From assembly GCF_014596745.1 (NCBI RefSeq), contig NZ_JABTCF010000007.1:124001-188000 (forward strand): a stretch of 64,000 nucleotides of DNA, in the 5' to 3' direction. The notes below the pieces were generated by a model. It made no database searches. It was not told where the DNA came from and saw nothing but the letters and a program-made list of their open reading frames with translations. A program made the translations under genes and the position numbers. Origin of the DNA: Maribacter aquimaris (GTDB taxonomy: Bacteria > Bacteroidota > Bacteroidia > Flavobacteriales > Flavobacteriaceae). Positions 61,577-64,000 of the stretch are shown here, one piece after another. The first letter of the stretch is position 1. Every line of letters starts with the position of its first letter.

Positions 61577-62368
61577 TTACTTTTTGTTGTAATTTTCATC
61601 GAACAACAAAGGCCAATCAAGATTTCCCCAGAAGTCGATCAACCAAGACTCATTGTCCCTTAGCCCCCAAACGGTCAACGCGAACTTATTGTCCAAGGGA
61701 ATGGCATTGTAGATCTGCACTACTTCTTTATACTTCGCCTTTTGGGCAGTTGCCCTCTCGTTGGTCAATGTCGTTTGATCCCCTTCGGGATTCGCTCTTA
61801 TATCCAACTCAGAAAAATGGAGTTTCAATCCCCTACTGACCGTAGCATCCGCAACACTTTGGATATCTGCCGCGGAAGGACCGTTATAGGAAATATGCAT
61901 TTGTGCACCCACACCATCGATAAGGTTTCCTAAATCATCAACCAAATCAAATATGGCTGTACGTTTGCTTGAACTTGCCGCAATGTTATAGTCATTGTAA
62001 AACAAGAGAACATCCGGATCAGCATCCCTAGCCCATTGAAAACACTTTCTGATATAGTCATCACCCATTTTATCCTTGAAAACAGAGCTTCTAAGTGGAT
62101 TACCAGAACCATCATCTATAGCTTCGTTCACAACGTCCCATGAACGTACTTTTCCTTTGTACCGGGTTACTACCGTGGTAATATAATCCTGTACTATGGC
62201 CTCGAACTCTGCATCGGTTCCTGAAAAATCAGTGACCCAATCCGGGGTCGCATTATGCCAAATAAGGGCATGCCCATGAACATTCATGTCATTTGCCTGC
62301 GCAAAATCCACGATAGCATCCGCAGCGGAAAAATCATAGTTCCCTTCCGATGGATACATGACGTTCAT
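61577..62368 (-). pseudogene. 5'-truncated GH10 xylanase
   Basis: A 263-residue GH10 remnant. It keeps most of the barrel: MNVMYPSEGNYDFSAADAIV at the start, GHALIWHNATPDWV near 30-43, WDVVNEAIDDGSGN near 77-90 with the acid/base Glu, nucleophile in LHFSELDIRANP near 182-193 and LTVWGLRDNESWL near 230-242. Missing are the signal peptide and the first beta strands, about 60-100 residues present in the other copies. A TAG stop codon lies 36 bp upstream in frame. The frame just before the ATG (ILKISSIK) is unlike any xylanase. The loss coincides with a drop in GC from about 40-50% to about 30%, so a rearrangement joined it to the next gene. Unlikely to be exported or functional. Confidence 0.85.
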
Positions 62369-62415
62369 TTTAATTGAGGATATTTTTAAAATATTTTTTT
62401 TCTAAAATGATTCAA

Positions 62416-63825
62416 TTATATACCCATAAGTTTCTCTATTTTTTTTGGTAAATCTGTATTATCGAAATACTCAGAAAACTCTTCTTGACCTTTACCAATA
62501 ACTCTAACAGGAATCGGTGTACCAGAATGATCGCCAGAACCCCAACTTATTCCTGCCTTTTTATTTAAAATATAGGCTGCTGTTTCTCCAATTGATTTTA
62601 CCTTAGTTTTAGTTAAATAATCAGCATCTGCGTTTACTTTTTTATCTCCTTTAAACTGTTTGTTGTAAGCTGATTTTAATAAGGCTAATTCTTTATCATC
62701 TAAAGACAAAACGACATCACTGTTTCCTAAACCAAAATCTGCCTGTACTAAATCTAAAATAGTGTTAAAAGAAACTTCTGGATTACTATTTTTAAGTTCT
62801 GTCATTTTTCTTTTAAATTCTTGAACTGAAATTATTTGGTATTTCAACAATTCAGGATGTGTGGCATAATTTATCCCTGTAGATAGAGCGCCTGTTTCAT
62901 GGTCTGCAGTAACTATTATTAATGTTTCATCTGGTCGTTCTTTATAAAACTCATAGGCTTCTTTAATAGCATCATTAAAAGCAAGTACTTCATGAACCAT
63001 GGATACACCATCGTTTCCATGACAGGCCCAATCAATTTTACCTCCTTCTACCATCATAAAAAAACCTTTATCATTGTCAATCACTTCAATCCCTTTTTTT
63101 GTAAAATCGGCAAGAGAAAGCGCGCCTTCTTTTTTATCAATGGCCCAGTAAAATTCTCCTGAAGGATACATTTCAGGATTTATGGCAATTATTTTTTCAT
63201 CACCATTTTTTAGTTTATTAAATTCCTTATGAGAATCTGCAATGGTATAGCCCTTTTTAATAGCATTTTCAAAGGAATCTGGTTGATCTCCTTTTTTTCC
63301 TTTAGGATGATGAAAGCCTCCGCCTCCAAAATAATCAATATTATAATTGGGAAGCTCCATGCTAATTTCGTAATACATATTGCGAGAATTTTGATGCGCA
63401 TAAAAAGATGCTGGAGTGGCGTGATCTATCATTACACTAGATAATATACCTACTTTAAAACCTGCTTTTTTTGCTTTTTGAGATATATTTTCATACGCTA
63501 TTTTTTTGTCGGGTGATTTTCCTATAATACCATTATTCGTTTTAAATCCTGTTGACATTGCTGTTGCTGCTGCACAAGATGTAGTGACATAAGAACTAGC
63601 TGAATAGTTAGTCATATTCGAGTTAACCGGAAAACTATTCATTAATAGTTTGTCAACTTTAATCTCGTTAGGTTTTGCATTTAAATACATTTCGGTAGCA
63701 TAAACTTGATTTGCTCCCATACCATCTCCAATAAACAGAAATACATATTTTGCATTTTGTGTATTTTGACTATATCCAAAAGCACAAAAAAAGGCTATTG
63801 AAATTATCATAAGTTTTTTTATCAT
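62416..63825 (-). CDS. PhoA-type alkaline phosphatase, exported
   Basis: A 469-residue periplasmic phosphatase of the classical alkaline phosphatase family. Signal peptide to about residue 20 (FCAFGYSQ). Metal site opening FLFIGDGMGANQVYA near 30-44. The nucleophile serine is in SSYVTTSCAAATAMSTG near 76-92; the usual TDSAA is TTSCA here. Other landmarks: SSVMIDHATPASFYAH near 129-144, KIDWACHGNDG near 263-273, TADHETGALS near 310-319 and SGDHSGTPIPVRVIG near 432-446. Strongly AT-rich compared with genes at 58.7-62.3 kb. It begins near the truncated GH10 and is probably a later arrival. Separate from the PafA-type enzyme at 26.7 kb. Confidence 0.9.
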   Translation of the reverse strand: MIKKLMIISIAFFCAFGYSQNTQNAKYVFLFIGDGMGANQVYATEMYLNAKPNEIKVDKLLMNSFPVNSNMTNYSASSYVTTSCAAATAMSTGFKTNNGIIGKSPDKKIAYENISQKAKKAGFKVGILSSVMIDHATPASFYAHQNSRNMYYEISMELPNYNIDYFGGGGFHHPKGKKGDQPDSFENAIKKGYTIADSHKEFNKLKNGDEKIIAINPEMYPSGEFYWAIDKKEGALSLADFTKKGIEVIDNDKGFFMMVEGGKIDWACHGNDGVSMVHEVLAFNDAIKEAYEFYKERPDETLIIVTADHETGALSTGINYATHPELLKYQIISVQEFKRKMTELKNSNPEVSFNTILDLVQADFGLGNSDVVLSLDDKELALLKSAYNKQFKGDKKVNADADYLTKTKVKSIGETAAYILNKKAGISWGSGDHSGTPIPVRVIGKGQEEFSEYFDNTDLPKKIEKLMGI

Positions 63826-64000
63826 ATCTTATTTATTTTTTTAATGGTATTCTAGTTATGTAGTGTTAATTATTTGTTTTGTTTTTTTGAATAAATATTT
63901 TGAAGTAAATATATCATTAGTTGAAAATTTTTGATAAAACTAAATAAGCATATTATCAAAAATATGTTGCATTGGTTCATGTAAATAGGTTCTAAAAAGT

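Noticed and set aside
63826-64000. AT-rich right edge as a mobile element end
   Set aside because: No inverted repeat, transposase or target duplication is visible within 175 bp.

Overview
The window comes from a member of the Flavobacteriaceae (Bacteroidota), probably marine. The evidence is GldJ and PorV of the gliding and type IX secretion machinery, a GLPGLI protein beside a CarboxypepD_reg/beta-barrel outer-membrane protein, DUF5686, PafA-type phosphatase, Bacteroidota-type promoters (TTTG, 18-19 nt, TAnnTTTG) and a xylan-degradation block. The genus cannot be fixed from the sequence. No rRNA operon, CRISPR array, transposase or phage gene was found.

Region 1 (1-44 kb) is a dense, mostly housekeeping chromosome. 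In order it holds: the 5' end of metK behind a SAM-II-type riboswitch; a DUF4405 membrane cytochrome, an outer-membrane barrel and a GLPGLI protein; a deoxynucleoside kinase, peptidase E and TonB; a membrane-bound and a soluble pyrophosphatase; DUF5686; pdhB; etfBA behind an 18-bp palindrome; a bifunctional nuclease, a nucleoside transporter and thyA; an ergothioneine set (egtB, egtD and, 0.9 kb further on, a possible C-S lyase); folA, murI and a PafA-type phosphatase; mlaEF; DUF389, manC and a SprT protein; a small GIY-YIG protein; an SDR and an M28 peptidase; pdhC-pdhA; cdd; porV; gldJ; murF; and tRNA-Val(GAC). porU is not present between gldJ and porV.

Region 2 (about 44-51.5 kb) is gene-poor and looks partly decayed. 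A degenerate second copy of the 3' half of tRNA-Val, carrying a GC-rich palindrome, lies next to the intact tRNA. A GH109/Gfo-Idh-MocA protein, a nucleotidyltransferase and a LacI-family regulator remain as whole genes. Paired palindromes with core TGTGTACGTACACA lie before both the GH109 gene and the lacI gene, so they are the likely binding sites of this regulator. Around them are interrupted open frames, a 13-bp tandem repeat and a fragment of a lost gene. A transaldolase-like gene and a large hairpin close the region.

Region 3 (51.5-64 kb) is a xylan-utilisation block. A forward set holds a GH10 lipoprotein xylanase, a GPH-type sugar:cation symporter and a GH43 enzyme without a signal peptide. 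A reverse operon holds GH10, GH43, a lipocalin-like/TIM-barrel protein and ThuA. There is also a separately placed GH10 with two operator-like palindromes, and a 5'-truncated GH10 remnant. Xylan would be cut outside the cell by the exported GH10 and GH43 enzymes, oligomers imported by the symporter, and trimmed in the cytoplasm by the signal-less GH43. No SusC/SusD pair lies in the window. An AT-rich PhoA-type alkaline phosphatase gene follows, starting abruptly at the truncated GH10, which suggests a rearrangement junction near 62.37 kb.
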